A DNA stretch of 64,000 bases, taken from contig CAZLOJ010000002.1 in the NCBI GenBank assembly GCA_964561165.1, forward strand, positions 23,318 to 87,317, given 5' to 3'. How positions within the stretch are numbered: the first letter of the stretch is position 1; each line of letters begins with the position of its first letter. Source of the stretch: IMCC26077 sp964561165 (GTDB lineage: Bacteria > Actinomycetota > Actinomycetes > Nanopelagicales > Nanopelagicaceae). The position numbers were made by a program, and so were the translations under genes. The notes beneath the pieces were generated by a model. That model was not told the origin of the DNA and ran no database searches. It was given only the letters and a program-made list of their open reading frames with translations. Of the stretch, positions 50,403 through 58,521 are shown piece by piece.

Positions 50403-51695
50403 CTAGTCGGATAAAAGTACCCGAAGCATTGCCGGGCGTTTACCTTCAACCGCTTCCACGATTAATTCGCATCCCGGTAGCTCAACTCGATCTCCTACTT
50501 CAGCAATCCGTCCCAACTTATGCGTCATCAGCCCGCCGATGCTCTCATAGGGGCCTTCGGGGAATTGATAGCCAATCTCATCGCTTACTTCAGCCAGGTT
50601 AGTCAATCCGTCGATATGAAACTCACCCGACTTAGCTATCCGCACTTCGTCGACCTCGTGGTGATCATACTCATCGCGAATCTCTCCGATGAATTGTTCG
50701 ACTAAATCTTCAAGTGTGATGATGCCATCGGTGCCGCCATATTCATCGACCACGATGGCGATATGTGATCCCGCTGCGCGCATTTGAGAGAGCACGGGAA
50801 GTAACTCTTTAGTGCCAGGTATAAATTGAATTGGGCGCACCAAGTCCCCAATGCGAGTCTGCCGTTCATAAAGTTGTGGATCTAAGAGATCTCGGACGCT
50901 TACAAAACCAATGATGTCGTCAAATGAACCGTTCACCACTGGAAACCGTGAATGGCCTGTTTCGATGATTACTTTTACCGCTTGTGCAATTGATAGCTCG
51001 CTATCGAGGAAATCTACCTCAGTGCGCGGCACCATCACCGAATGAATCTGCCGATCGCTTGCTTCAAATACTTCCTCAACGATCTCCTTCTCAGCGCGTG
51101 TAAATGCATGATGTCCAGTTAACAGATCAAGCAGTTCCTCTTCGGACATCTGCTCTTTGGCAGCTTGAGGATCAACTCCGAATGCGCGGACTAGAAGATC
51201 TGTTGATTTCGACAATAACCAGATGATCGGACGGAATAGTCGCGCAATGACATCCACCGCACCCGCGCTCGCAAGGGCAATTGGCACAGCACGCACGATC
51301 GCAATCCGCTTTGGCGTTAATTCACCGATGATCAAAGAAACATACGCAATCACCAGCGTCAGTCCAATGAGCGAAAGTAGCTCTGCCACATTTTTCTGTA
51401 ACCCTAAATCTTCCAATGCCGGTGCGATGTAGCGACCGAGCCGTTCGGCTCCGATCGCAGCAGAGAGAAAGCCAAAGACTGTTATTCCTACTTGGATGGC
51501 AGCGAGGAAACGATTGGGATTTGAGGTCAGAGAGGCGACGCGAGCGCCCCGCTTGCCAGTTCCTGCCAACTGTTTAATCTGGCTCTCGCGGAGCGAGATC
51601 AGGGCGATCTCTGCCGCCACCAAGAGCGAGGAGAGGCCAATCAGGGCCAGGACGATGGCGATATCGCCGACGACCTCCCCTATAGAACCGGACAC
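50403..51695 (-). CDS. CNNM/CorC-family membrane protein (hemolysin-like, CBS domains)
   Basis: A 430-residue protein. Residues 10-195 form the DUF21/CNNM membrane domain (LSSLLVAAEIALISL; ELTPKRIAIVRAVP), 215-335 are two CBS domains (VMVPRTEVDFLDSELSIAQAV; HIAIVVDEYGGTDGIITLEDLVEQFIGEI) and the end is a CorC/HlyC domain. Such proteins are probable Mg transporters or regulators. The start is GTG at 51693-51695, six bases after TACCCT. A second CBS/MgtE-N gene lies at 21721-22983. Confidence 0.9.
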   Translation of the reverse strand: MSGSIGEVVGDIAIVLALIGLSSLLVAAEIALISLRESQIKQLAGTGKRGARVASLTSNPNRFLAAIQVGITVFGFLSAAIGAERLGRYIAPALEDLGLQKNVAELLSLIGLTLVIAYVSLIIGELTPKRIAIVRAVPIALASAGAVDVIARLFRPIIWLLSKSTDLLVRAFGVDPQAAKEQMSEEELLDLLTGHHAFTRAEKEIVEEVFEASDRQIHSVMVPRTEVDFLDSELSIAQAVKVIIETGHSRFPVVNGSFDDIIGFVSVRDLLDPQLYERQTRIGDLVRPIQFIPGTKELLPVLSQMRAAGSHIAIVVDEYGGTDGIITLEDLVEQFIGEIRDEYDHHEVDEVRIAKSGEFHIDGLTNLAEVSDEIGYQFPEGPYESIGGLMTHKLGRIAEVGDRVELPGCELIVEAVEGKRPAMLRVLLSD

Positions 51696-51701
51696 CCTTC
51701 A

Positions 51702-51707
51702 AGGGTA
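51702..51707 (-). promoter_or_regulatory. -10 element, leaderless promoter of CNNM gene
   Basis: TACCCT on the minus strand, six bases before the GTG at 51695. Confidence 0.5.
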
Positions 51708-51844
51708 GCGCCCCAGCGCGCCCTTGCCCCAACCACTTCCTGATCCGCCCCATTTCCGGTACTTTTTCCCCGTCCTCAACCGAGGATGACCTATCTCCAA
51801 CGGATCGTCCGGCACGTACCTGCCGGGAGAGGGAGCTAACGCTC
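51708..51844 (+). promoter_or_regulatory. 5' region of sugar-ABC ATPase with two hairpins
   Basis: With the CNNM -10 region this is the longest divergent gap. It contains TCCTC-aacc-GAGGA (51773-51786) and CCGGCA-cgtacc-TGCCGG (51809-51826); the second ends one base before the GAGAGGGAG ribosome-binding region of the ATPase gene. The stems could affect translation start. No sure promoter boxes were found. Confidence 0.35.
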
Positions 51845-52927
51845 ATGGCAATTGTTGTATTCGATAAAGCAAGTCGTACCTATCCAGGTACCACCCGTCC
51901 TGCTGTAGACCAACTCGATCTCACCGTCAACGACGGAGAGTTCCTTGTTCTCGTCGGTCCATCAGGTTGCGGAAAGTCAACATCACTTCGCATGCTTGCA
52001 GGACTTGAAGATGTTGATACCGGTTCCATTCGCATCGGCGATCGTGACGTCACACACGTCGCGCCAAAGGATCGCGATATCGCGATGGTCTTCCAGTCCT
52101 ACGCGCTCTACCCACACATGACGGTGGCAGAGAACATGGGCTTCGCGCTGAAGATCGCCGGCGTAAGCAAAGATGAGCGCGCACGTCGCGTTCAAGAGGC
52201 GGCAAAGTTGCTCGATCTCGAGCCTTACTTAGACCGTAAGCCAAAGGCGCTCTCTGGTGGTCAACGCCAGCGTGTTGCTATGGGTCGCGCAATCGTTCGC
52301 GAACCGCAGGTCTTCCTCATGGATGAGCCGCTATCAAACCTCGATGCAAAGCTTCGCGTTGCTACACGTACCCAAATCGCAGCGCTCCAACGTCGTCTTG
52401 GTATCACTACCGTTTATGTTACGCACGATCAGGTCGAAGCTATGACCATGGGTGATCGCGTTGCCGTTCTCAAGGATGGTTTGCTACAGCAAGTCGACTC
52501 ACCACGTAACCTTTATGACAAGCCAGCGAACGCATTCGTTGCTGGATTCATCGGCTCCCCTGCGATGAACTTGATTACTGCTCCGGTTTCGGGTGGACAA
52601 GCATCACTTGGCAATCTCAAGATTGCAGTACCTGCAGCTGCAGGAGCTTCTGCAATCGTCGGCGTTCGCCCAGAGGGCTTTAAGCCAACTGGTGCAGGAC
52701 AAGGCTTCGATATCAAGGTAGAGGTTGTTGAAGAGCTAGGTTCTGATGCATTCGTCTACGGCAAGCCTGCAGTCTCCGGAATCCAACTTGCGAACGCAGA
52801 AGAAGGCGCGCAAGTGATCGTCCGCTGGGATCCAAAGAACCCACCAAAGGCTGGCGACACGATTTCAGTTATCGCTGATCCATCAGCGGTACACCTCTTC
52901 GATGCACAGTCAGGCGCACGTCTCTAA
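51845..52927 (+). CDS. msiK: Sugar ABC transporter ATPase (MsiK/UgpC/MalK type)
   Basis: A 360-residue ATPase: Walker A GPSGCGKSTSLRML, Q-loop MVFQSYALYPHMTVAENM, signature LSGGQRQRVAMGRAIV, Walker B VFLMDEPLSNLDAKLR, H-loop YVTHDQVEAMTMGD, then an OB-fold regulatory C-terminus (RPEGFKPTGAG). No permease or binding protein is next to it, and codon choice is strongly biased (CGT, AAG, CTC, GTT), hinting at high expression. Both fit a shared MsiK-like ATPase serving several sugar importers; this is inference. The gene ends in a strong terminator. Confidence 0.88.
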   Translation: MAIVVFDKASRTYPGTTRPAVDQLDLTVNDGEFLVLVGPSGCGKSTSLRMLAGLEDVDTGSIRIGDRDVTHVAPKDRDIAMVFQSYALYPHMTVAENMGFALKIAGVSKDERARRVQEAAKLLDLEPYLDRKPKALSGGQRQRVAMGRAIVREPQVFLMDEPLSNLDAKLRVATRTQIAALQRRLGITTVYVTHDQVEAMTMGDRVAVLKDGLLQQVDSPRNLYDKPANAFVAGFIGSPAMNLITAPVSGGQASLGNLKIAVPAAAGASAIVGVRPEGFKPTGAGQGFDIKVEVVEELGSDAFVYGKPAVSGIQLANAEEGAQVIVRWDPKNPPKAGDTISVIADPSAVHLFDAQSGARL

Positions 52928-52937
52928 ATCAGTAATT

Positions 52938-52983
52938 AAAAAACCCGCCCTCTGGATGTCAAAATCCGGAGGGCGGGTTTTTT
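52938..52983. terminator. Bidirectional intrinsic terminator between msiK and icd
   Basis: A 20-base stem (52938-52957 with 52964-52983, one G-U pair) closes a six-base loop. The GC-rich core CCCGCCCTC/GGGCGGG is flanked by six A on one side and six T on the other, so it can end transcription from both strands. It is the only strong intrinsic terminator found in the window. Confidence 0.93.
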
Positions 52984-52996
52984 AATCTGAAATTTG

Positions 52997-54211
52997 TTAT
53001 GCCATAGCTTTCTTCAAGTTCTCATCGATTGCTGCAAGGAACTCTTGGGTGTTGAGCCATGGAGCATCTTTACTAATCAACAACGCAAGATCCTTTGTCA
53101 TCTTCCCTTCCTCGACAGTCTTGATACAGACTTTCTCGAGGGTCTCAGCGAACTGAGCTAGCGCAGGATTGTTATCGAGCTTTGCGCGGTGCGCTAGGCC
53201 ACGAGTCCACGCAAAGATGGAAGCGATTGGGTTCGTTGATGTCGCTTTTCCTGCTTGATGATCTCGGAAGTGTCGAGTGACGGTGCCATGTGCTGCTTCA
53301 GACTCGACCGTTTTTCCATCTGGAGTCATCAACACTGATGTCATCAGACCAAGTGAGCCATACCCTTGCGCGACGGTATCTGATTGCACATCACCGTCGT
53401 AGTTCTTACAAGCCCAGACGTAGCCGCCTTCCCAGCGAAGGGAGGTTGCAACCATGTCATCGATCAGACGATGGTCATACTCGATGCCTGCTGCCTGGAA
53501 TTGGCTCTTGAATTCGCTTTCATAAACTTCAGCGAAGATATCTTTGAAGCGTCCGTCATAGGCCTTCAAAATCGTGTTCTTCGTTGAGAGATAAACCGGG
53601 AATTTACGGGCAAGTCCATAATTCATCGATGCGCGAGCAAAGTCGCGAATGGAATCATCAAGGTTGTACATCGCCATTGCCACGCCTGAACTTGGGAAGT
53701 CAAAAACGTTGAACTCCATGGGTTGTGAACCATCAGCAGGTGTGAAAGTCACCGTTAACTTGCCAGGGCCAGGCACTTTGAAATCTGTGGCGCGGTATTG
53801 GTCGCCAAAAGCATGACGTCCGATGACGATTGGCTTAGTCCAATGTGGAATCAATCGCGGCACATTGCTGATGATGATCGGCTCACGGAAGATCACGCCT
53901 CCGAGAATGTTCCGAATCGTGCCATTAGGCGACTTCCACATGCTCTTGAGATTGAACTCTTTGACGCGCGCCTCATCGGGTGTAATCGTCGCGCACTTAA
54001 CACCTACGCCATGTTTCTTGATTGCATTTGCGCTGTCGATAGTGACTTGATCATCAGTTTTATCGCGATACTCGATACCCAAGTCGTAATACTCAAGATT
54101 TACATCAAGGTACGGAAGAATCAATTGATCCTTGATGAATTGCCAGATGATTCGAGTCATCTCGTCGCCATCGAGCTCGACGACCGTTCCAGCTACCTTT
54201 ATCTTTGACAT
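52997..54211 (-). CDS. icd: NADP-dependent isocitrate dehydrogenase
   Basis: A 404-residue enzyme of the eukaryotic-like dimeric type: VVELDGDEMTRIIWQ at the start, KSPNGTIRNILGG substrate phosphate loop, VATSLRWEGGYVWACKNYDGDVQSD metal site, and GTVTRHFRDHQAGKATSTNPIASIFAW. It converts isocitrate to 2-oxoglutarate, making NADPH. It is 44 bases after mdh on the same strand with a direct repeat in between, and faces the bidirectional terminator. Confidence 0.94.
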   Translation of the reverse strand: MSKIKVAGTVVELDGDEMTRIIWQFIKDQLILPYLDVNLEYYDLGIEYRDKTDDQVTIDSANAIKKHGVGVKCATITPDEARVKEFNLKSMWKSPNGTIRNILGGVIFREPIIISNVPRLIPHWTKPIVIGRHAFGDQYRATDFKVPGPGKLTVTFTPADGSQPMEFNVFDFPSSGVAMAMYNLDDSIRDFARASMNYGLARKFPVYLSTKNTILKAYDGRFKDIFAEVYESEFKSQFQAAGIEYDHRLIDDMVATSLRWEGGYVWACKNYDGDVQSDTVAQGYGSLGLMTSVLMTPDGKTVESEAAHGTVTRHFRDHQAGKATSTNPIASIFAWTRGLAHRAKLDNNPALAQFAETLEKVCIKTVEEGKMTKDLALLISKDAPWLNTQEFLAAIDENLKKAMA

Positions 54212-54233
54212 TCGCTTCTCGCCTTCCCTATTT

Positions 54234-54250
54234 CAGATTCCAGATTCCAG
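54234..54250. repeat. Short tandem repeat in mdh-icd spacer
   Basis: CAGATTC occurs twice in tandem (54234-54247) followed by CAG. The small duplication lies between mdh and the icd ribosome-binding region; no function is evident. Confidence 0.5.
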
Positions 54251-54255
54251 TTTTT

Positions 54256-55206
54256 CTAAAGATTCTTCACATCAGCTTGCTTTACCCGAACGGCCTCGGC
54301 AGCAACCTTCAGCTCTGCTAATTCGCCATCGGTGAGTTTGGTTTCTACGACCGTGCGAATACCGCTCTTGCCAATCTCGGCTTCGACGCCGAGGTAAACA
54401 CCAGAGATTCCATATTCACCATCGACCCACGCACAGACTGGCATTACGGCGCCAGAATCTTCGATAACTGCCTTCGCCATACGCGCTGCCGCAGCAGATG
54501 GTGCGTAATATGCAGATCCAGTCTTGAGTAACGCAACGATTTCTGCGCCACCATTTCTCGTCTTTACAACAAGCTCCTCAATCTCTGGAGCCGAGAGCAA
54601 TTCGCTCAGTGGCTTGCCATTGACGCGACAACGACTTGGCACTGGAACCATCGTGTCACCATGTGAACCAAGAGTTAACGTCTCAACATCGCTGACCTTC
54701 ACGCCAAGCTTCGTCGCGACGAAATTGGTAAAGCGCGCGGTATCTAACATTCCCGCTTGACCCATCACGCGGTTGTAGGGAAAAGCAGAAGCGATTTGAG
54801 CCAGCGCAGTCATCTCATCGAGCGGATTGGAGACTACGATGATGACGGCATTTGGGCTGTGCTTTGCAACATTCTCGGCAACGCCACGAACGATTCCTGC
54901 ATTAACCCCAATTAAATCCATACGGCTCATGCCGGGCTTGCGCGGCAATCCAGCGGTGATGACAACAACATCTGAATTAGCAGTCTTCTCATAGCCCGCG
55001 CCATCAGGTGTAGTGGTCGCACCGATGACCAGCGTTTCAAAACCTTCAATCGAACGTGATTGATTCATATCGAGGGCAAGACCTTCAGGTTTACCTTCGA
55101 CGATGTCGGTGAGAATTACTTCATCAAAAATGTTGTACTCGGCGAGGCGGAGTGCGGTTGTCGATCCATAGAATCCCGCTCCGACCACGGTGACGCGACC
55201 TGCCAT
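54256..55206 (-). CDS. mdh: Malate dehydrogenase
   Basis: A 316-residue LDH-like malate dehydrogenase: VTVVGAGFYGSTTALRL nucleotide loop, ITAGLPRKPGMSRMDL with substrate arginines, VSNPLDEMT, GQAGMLDTARF and catalytic GSHGDTMVPV. It converts malate to oxaloacetate. GAGFYGS differs slightly from the common GAGQVG. Unlike most starts here it is not leaderless: -10-like TAGAGT and a palindrome lie 18-40 bases upstream. Likely co-transcribed with icd. Confidence 0.92.
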   Translation of the reverse strand: MAGRVTVVGAGFYGSTTALRLAEYNIFDEVILTDIVEGKPEGLALDMNQSRSIEGFETLVIGATTTPDGAGYEKTANSDVVVITAGLPRKPGMSRMDLIGVNAGIVRGVAENVAKHSPNAVIIVVSNPLDEMTALAQIASAFPYNRVMGQAGMLDTARFTNFVATKLGVKVSDVETLTLGSHGDTMVPVPSRCRVNGKPLSELLSAPEIEELVVKTRNGGAEIVALLKTGSAYYAPSAAAARMAKAVIEDSGAVMPVCAWVDGEYGISGVYLGVEAEIGKSGIRTVVETKLTDGELAELKVAAEAVRVKQADVKNL

Positions 55207-55223
55207 TTTCGGGCCCCAATCTC

Positions 55224-55237
55224 TCTTGATATCAAGA
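55224..55237. promoter_or_regulatory. Perfect 14-base palindrome upstream of mdh
   Basis: TCTTGATATCAAGA is self-complementary and lies just after the candidate -10 box of mdh, near the expected transcription start, 18 bases before the ATG. It may be an operator for carbon regulation; the factor is unknown. Confidence 0.4.
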
Positions 55238-55239
55238 TA

Positions 55240-55245
55240 ACTCTA
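55240..55245 (-). promoter_or_regulatory. Candidate -10 element of mdh
   Basis: TAGAGT on the minus strand, about 34 bases before the ATG. TATCTT at 55234-55239 is an alternative. No good -35 box is seen. Confidence 0.35.
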
Positions 55246-55295
55246 CCCCCGCGCTGCCGCCTTGGCGCCGGCGCTGATGGGCTTCGAGCAGGGCG

Positions 55296-55523
55296 CTATG
55301 GGAGCAAAAGAGCCAGCAGAGCTACCCCGACAGCCAGCCCAACCAGAGTCACGAGGTCGCTCCGTTGGCTCCGCCACGGGCTCCTTGTGGCGCGCTGCAG
55401 GTGCGCCAGGACCGCCACCAGGGCAAGTCCGGCAGCCAGTGTGAGCGCGCCAATTTGTACCGATAGGGCGAAGCTGATGACAGTCGAAAGCGCAACGAGA
55501 ATAAGTGGGAGCATCGCGCTCAC
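55296..55523 (-). CDS. DUF3017 small membrane protein
   Basis: A 75-residue protein with three hydrophobic helices (LPLILVALSTVISFALSV, LTLAAGLALVAVLAHL, LVTLVGLAVGVALLALLL) separated by RATRSPWRSQRSD. Topology and position between folD and mdh match DUF3017, an actinobacterial family without known function. The start GTG overlaps the folD stop as GTGA (55520-55523). Confidence 0.8.
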   Translation of the reverse strand: MSAMLPLILVALSTVISFALSVQIGALTLAAGLALVAVLAHLQRATRSPWRSQRSDLVTLVGLAVGVALLALLLP

Positions 55524-56362
55524 GCGTGCGACCGCTCTGCCGCTTCAACGACATTAGCAAGGAGCATGGCGCGCGTCATCGGACCTACCCCACCTGGCAT
55601 CGGCGCAATGAAACCGGCTTTGCCATGAACATCAGGATGCACATCACCGAGCAAACCATCGCTGGTTCGAGTGATGCCAACATCGAGCACTGCTGCTCCC
55701 GCTTTGATATCAGCTGCAGTGATGAAGTGTGCTTTACCTAACGCAGCAACAACGATATCCGCACGCGATAAGTGAGATTTAAGGTCAACGGTTGCCGAGT
55801 GCGTGATCGTCACAGTTGCACTTTCACGTTTGCGAGTAAGGAGTAACCCTAACGGTCTCCCAACAGTCAGTCCGCGACCAACGACTACTACATCTGCGCC
55901 ATTGATGCGTACGTTGTAGCGTTCAAGTAACTCGACAATTCCACGTGGGGTGCAGGGCAGTGGTGCAGGTTGATCGAGGACCAGCTTGCCAAGGTTAAGT
56001 GGATGCAACCCATCAGCATCTTTCGCAGGATCTATCTCTTCTAGGATCGAATTTGCATCGATTCCTTTGGGAAGTGGAAGTTGCACGATGTATCCCGTGC
56101 ACTCCGATGAATTATTCAAGTCGCGGATTGCGGCACGAATATCGGCAAAGGTTGCAGATGCCGGTAGATCAACGCGAAGCGATTGGATACCCACTTCTGC
56201 GCAATCTTTATGTTTGCCTCCAACATATGCATGTGAACCTGGGTCATCACCAACCAGCACGGTGCCAAGACCTGGTCGCTTAGATAACTTCGCTACGCGC
56301 GCTGCCAGTTCGTTCTTGATGTCACTGGCAACTTTTTTGCCATCAAGTATCACTGCGCTCAT
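55520..56362 (-). CDS. folD: Methylenetetrahydrofolate dehydrogenase/cyclohydrolase
   Basis: A 280-residue bifunctional enzyme: VGDDPGSHAYVGGKHKDC with the catalytic lysine, GYIVQLPLPKGID, DGLHPLNLGKL and VVGRGLTVGRPLGLLLTRK for NADP. It interconverts methylene- and formyl-tetrahydrofolate; the formyl product feeds PurN and PurH encoded just upstream. It lies 17 bases after purH and is coupled to DUF3017. Confidence 0.94.
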   Translation of the reverse strand: MSAVILDGKKVASDIKNELAARVAKLSKRPGLGTVLVGDDPGSHAYVGGKHKDCAEVGIQSLRVDLPASATFADIRAAIRDLNNSSECTGYIVQLPLPKGIDANSILEEIDPAKDADGLHPLNLGKLVLDQPAPLPCTPRGIVELLERYNVRINGADVVVVGRGLTVGRPLGLLLTRKRESATVTITHSATVDLKSHLSRADIVVAALGKAHFITAADIKAGAAVLDVGITRTSDGLLGDVHPDVHGKAGFIAPMPGGVGPMTRAMLLANVVEAAERSHA

Positions 56363-56379
56363 GCGTTAATAGTAACCAC

Positions 56380-57927
56380 TCACGCGTGGGCAAAATGGCG
56401 AACGCCGGTGAAATACATAGTTCCACCAGCCTTTTCGACCGCGGAAATCACCTCTTCATCACGGACGCTGCCACCTGGCTGCGCAATCGCCTTAATTCCT
56501 GCAGCTAAGAGGATCTCTACGCCATCAGCAAAGGGAAAGAATGCATCGCTGGCGGCAAAACTGCCCTGTGCACGTTCGCCAGCACGCGTGATTGCAAGTC
56601 GAGCGGAATCTACGCGGTTGACTTGGCCCATTCCGATTCCGACTGATGCAAAATTTTGTGCGAGCAGGATGCCATTGCTCTTCACGGATCGAACCGCGCG
56701 CCATGCGAATTCCAACTCTTTGAGTTCTTCTGGCGAGAGCGCTTTGCCTGCAACTAGCGTCCATTGTGCGCTGGAATCCCCTGGCGCATTTACTCGGTCG
56801 AATTCTTGTACCAATAATCCGCCATCGATATGGCGATACTCCAATTGAGCAGATACCGGATCGACCTGGAGAATTCGAATCGACGGTTTCTGTTTCAGAA
56901 TCTCGAGCGCTTGCTCGTCATAATCAGGCGCTGCGATTACCTCGGTAAATACTTCACTCACTCCCTGCGCCATCGCTGCAGTAACTTTCCGATTTGCAGC
57001 TATCACACCACCGAAAGCAGAGACAGGATCACATGCATGCGCGCCGTTATATGCATCGGCTATGGATGCACCGATGGCAACGCCACATGGATTGGTATGT
57101 TTAATAATTGCCACTGCAGGGTCGGAGTGATCATGTGCAGCGCGCCAGGCAGCTTCGATATCAACGTAGTTGTTGTACGACATCTCTTTGCCGTGGAGCA
57201 CGTTTGCATTAGCGAGGCCCTTCGTGACACCGCTCTCTCTGTAAAGGGCTCCGCTTTGATGGGGATTCTCACCGTAACGAAGCGTGCGCGCGAGCTCGAA
57301 ACTCTTGCCCACCCACTCTGGAAGCGCGCGCTCCTCATGCGAGCCGAGCCATGAGGCCACTGCGATGTCATATTCGGCAGTTGCACGAAATGCCTCCAGC
57401 GCTAATCGCTTTCGCTCTTCGAGCGTTGTCCCGCCATTTTCGATAGCGCTAATAATTGATGGGTACTGCGCGATACCCGAGACCACTGCGACGCTGTGAT
57501 GATTCTTAGCAGCCCCTCGGATCATGCTTGGTCCACCGATATCAATCTGCTCGATGCATTGATCGATAGATGCCCCACTTCTCACTGTCTCAACAAAGGG
57601 ATAGAGGCTGACAACTACGAGGTCAAATGGCGTAATACCGAGCGCGTGCAATTGGTCAACATGTGATTGCAATCGAAGATCGGCAAGAATTCCAGCGTGA
57701 ATCATCGGATGGAGCGTCTTCACGCGCCCATCGAGTGATTCGGGAAATCCCGTCAACTTCTCGACAGGAATGACAGGGATCCCACTTTTCTCAATTGTTG
57801 CTGCAGTGCTCCCGGTCGAGACAATCTCAACGCCCGCTGTGTGAAGTGCGGTGGCAAATTCGATCAGTCCAGCCTTGTCGTAAACGCTCACTAAGGCGCG
57901 CTTTATCGGTTTACGGAGCATTGTCAT
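56380..57927 (-). CDS. purH: Bifunctional AICAR transformylase/IMP cyclohydrolase
   Basis: A 515-residue protein catalysing the last two steps of IMP synthesis. The N-terminal MGS-like domain starts KRALVSVYDKAGL and has ISTGSTAATIEKSG-like and DGRVKTLHPMIHAGIL motifs; the transformylase part has RYGENPHQSGALY, IKHTNPCGVA and SDAFFPFADGVE. Stop of purN and start of purH are adjacent (57928/57927), so both are made from one message. Confidence 0.94.
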   Translation of the reverse strand: MTMLRKPIKRALVSVYDKAGLIEFATALHTAGVEIVSTGSTAATIEKSGIPVIPVEKLTGFPESLDGRVKTLHPMIHAGILADLRLQSHVDQLHALGITPFDLVVVSLYPFVETVRSGASIDQCIEQIDIGGPSMIRGAAKNHHSVAVVSGIAQYPSIISAIENGGTTLEERKRLALEAFRATAEYDIAVASWLGSHEERALPEWVGKSFELARTLRYGENPHQSGALYRESGVTKGLANANVLHGKEMSYNNYVDIEAAWRAAHDHSDPAVAIIKHTNPCGVAIGASIADAYNGAHACDPVSAFGGVIAANRKVTAAMAQGVSEVFTEVIAAPDYDEQALEILKQKPSIRILQVDPVSAQLEYRHIDGGLLVQEFDRVNAPGDSSAQWTLVAGKALSPEELKELEFAWRAVRSVKSNGILLAQNFASVGIGMGQVNRVDSARLAITRAGERAQGSFAASDAFFPFADGVEILLAAGIKAIAQPGGSVRDEEVISAVEKAGGTMYFTGVRHFAHA

Positions 57928-58521
57928 TCACTCGCCCTTCTCAAGGAGCGCAAGTATGCCAAAGATGATGAGCTCCCTCTCCAATACTTTGATCCGTTCA
58001 TGGAGTGATTCTTCGCTCTCATTCGGGGCTACTGCGAGTTTTCGTTGCGCAATGATGGCACCTGTATCAACGCCCGCATCGACAAAGTGGAGAGTGCAGC
58101 CACTCTCGGTCGCGCCCGCTGCGAGGGCATCGCGGACCGCATGCGCCCCAGGGAAAAGAGGCAATAACGAAGGGTGAGTGTTGATGATCTGAAATCTTTT
58201 AACGAAATCTGCAGAAAGAATCTTCATAAATCCCGCGCTCACGACCAACCAAGGATCCATTGCCGCTATCGCGTCGCTAAGTTCGCGCTCCCATGCAGCG
58301 CGTTCTACTCCCGAACGAAAAGGAATCACTACGCTCTCGATGCTAGATGCTTTTGCTCTCGCCACAATCCCCGCGCTGGGATTCTCTGTAATCACAGCCG
58401 AGATAATGAGCTTCTCGTGGAGCGCACCGTCAACATCCGTCACGGAATCAAAGAGCGATTGCGCGACACTTCCCGCACCTGAGGCGAGCACAACGATTCG
58501 CTTTCGATCGGCGCCACTCAC
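57928..58521 (-). CDS. purN: Phosphoribosylglycinamide formyltransferase
   Basis: About 197 residues: RIVVLASGAGSVAQSLFDS binds the substrate phosphate, SAGFMKILSADFV and NTHPSLLPLFPGAHAVRDAL hold the catalytic Asn/His, and HFVDAGVDTGAIIAQ the catalytic Asp. It transfers a formyl group to GAR. The start chosen is GTG at 58519-58521, overlapping the stop of the upstream membrane-protein gene as GTGA; an ATG at 58533 is a close alternative. Confidence 0.92.
   Translation of the reverse strand: MSGADRKRIVVLASGAGSVAQSLFDSVTDVDGALHEKLIISAVITENPSAGIVARAKASSIESVVIPFRSGVERAAWERELSDAIAAMDPWLVVSAGFMKILSADFVKRFQIINTHPSLLPLFPGAHAVRDALAAGATESGCTLHFVDAGVDTGAIIAQRKLAVAPNESEESLHERIKVLERELIIFGILALLEKGE

Noticed and set aside
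55060..55557. 165-codon plus-strand frame across mdh, DUF3017 and folD
   Set aside because: Antisense to three well supported genes, no motif, Arg/Thr/Ala-rich low-complexity tail.
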